Positions 6,780-7,081 of a stretch of 7,081 nt of DNA are shown here, one piece after another; within the stretch, counting starts at the first letter, position 1; each line of letters begins with the position of its first letter. The translations under genes and the position numbers were made by a program. The notes beneath the pieces were generated by a model. The model was not told the origin of the DNA. It did not search any database and saw only the letters and a list, made by a program, of their open reading frames with translations. Source of the stretch: Dechloromonas sp. (lineage in GTDB: Bacteria > Pseudomonadota > Gammaproteobacteria > Burkholderiales > Rhodocyclaceae); contig CP059264.1 in the NCBI GenBank assembly GCA_013693915.1, positions 697,163-704,243 on the forward strand, written 5' to 3'.

Positions 6780-6968
6780 CTGCCTTGTCGGAATCAACCC
6801 GACCCCCGTTTCTGCCCGGCAGCGCGTAGCTCCGCTGGGCAAGTCGGCAAAGTCCGCGGAGCCTGTCCGGGCTTGGCCGGGCGTCATCTGATCAACGAGA
6901 CAATCAGGCGAGTGATCGATACGCTGGTCTGTGATCTGATCGAAGCCGGCGGCGTTACGGGTCAAAGC

Positions 6969-7081
6969 TTATTGCGGCAACGCTTTCTCGACTCCACCCG
7001 ACGGCATGGCGTCTGGCGTCGCCCCCGCCCTTGCGACCCGGTTGCGGCCGCCCGCCTTCGCCTGATACAGCGCGACGTCCC
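6969..7081 (-). CDS. C-terminal end of a GGDEF-domain protein (probable diguanylate cyclase), cut by window edge
   Basis: Read from the right edge on the - strand, the frame gives DVALYQAKAGGRNRV and continues for 36 codons in total to TAA at 6969-6971. The pattern ADxALYxAKxxGRNRV is the conserved last helix and strand of GGDEF domains, which make cyclic di-GMP from two GTP. The GGDEF active-site motif, the inhibitory RxxD site and any sensor domains lie beyond the window, so catalytic activity cannot be judged. About 20 residues follow the domain (ending VEKALPQ), consistent with GGDEF being the C-terminal domain of the protein. It converges on the SRAP gene. Confidence 0.87.
   Translation of the reverse strand, partial: DVALYQAKAGGRNRVARAGATPDAMPSGGVEKALPQ

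Larger units (their letters stand above)
6473..6968. other. Intergenic region rich in inverted repeats, no supported gene
   Basis: About 500 bases separate the convergent SRAP and GGDEF genes. Open frames exist on both strands (for example - strand 6324-6965, which also runs over the SRAP gene), but none has a recognisable motif or start signal. The region contains the nested inverted repeats at 6601-6671 and 6724-6779, and further GC-rich partial stems around 6814-6840. No terminator with a T tract was found for either flanking gene. Confidence 0.5.

Noticed and set aside
6765..7081. Open + strand frame to the window end, containing LINETIRRVIDTL
   Set aside because: Locally protein-like, but it lies antisense to the GGDEF fragment, has no good start or Shine-Dalgarno sequence, and resembles no family I know.

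Overview
The window reads as high-GC chromosomal DNA from a Gram-negative bacterium, most likely a betaproteobacterium. Pointers are a tRNA-Ala(CGC) with encoded CCA, strong sigma70-type and Shine-Dalgarno signals, a PhhB-type dehydratase with a Cys-rich N-terminus, and a large fused acyl-activating/acyltransferase protein. The taxonomic guess is inference; no marker gene here settles it.

Layout. Positions 1-60 may hold the 3' tail of a + strand gene. A complete pterin-4a-carbinolamine dehydratase gene (76-414, - strand) is followed by a tRNA-Ala(CGC) gene (542-617, + strand) with its own promoter and a strong intrinsic terminator (643-685). Directly behind the tRNA lies an orphan + strand gene (738-1580) of lower GC than its neighbours. 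Its product is not recognised, and the tRNA-proximal position suggests horizontally acquired cargo.

The centre is a 3.2-kb - strand gene (1668-4922) for an acyl carrier protein / acyl-AMP ligase / lysophospholipid-type acyltransferase fusion. Its last ~135 residues look out of frame. Upstream on the same strand are a shortened DUF2784-like membrane protein gene (4934-5212) and a 28-codon ORF (5209-5295), linked by an ATGA overlap. These could form one lipid or envelope operon in which the fusion protein loads an acyl chain on its own carrier domain and transfers it to a lipid acceptor.

A 560-bp region without a supported gene (5296-5854) contains a perfect 10-bp-stem hairpin. It is followed by a complete SRAP/YedK-type abasic-site repair gene (5855-6472, + strand). 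Then come ~500 bp rich in inverted repeats but without a supported gene. At the right edge is the last 36 codons of a GGDEF (diguanylate cyclase) gene on the - strand, cut by the window end.

No CRISPR array, intact insertion sequence, integrase or recognisable defence system was found. The best candidates for something undescribed are the orphan gene 738-1580 and the abnormal end of the acyltransferase fusion.
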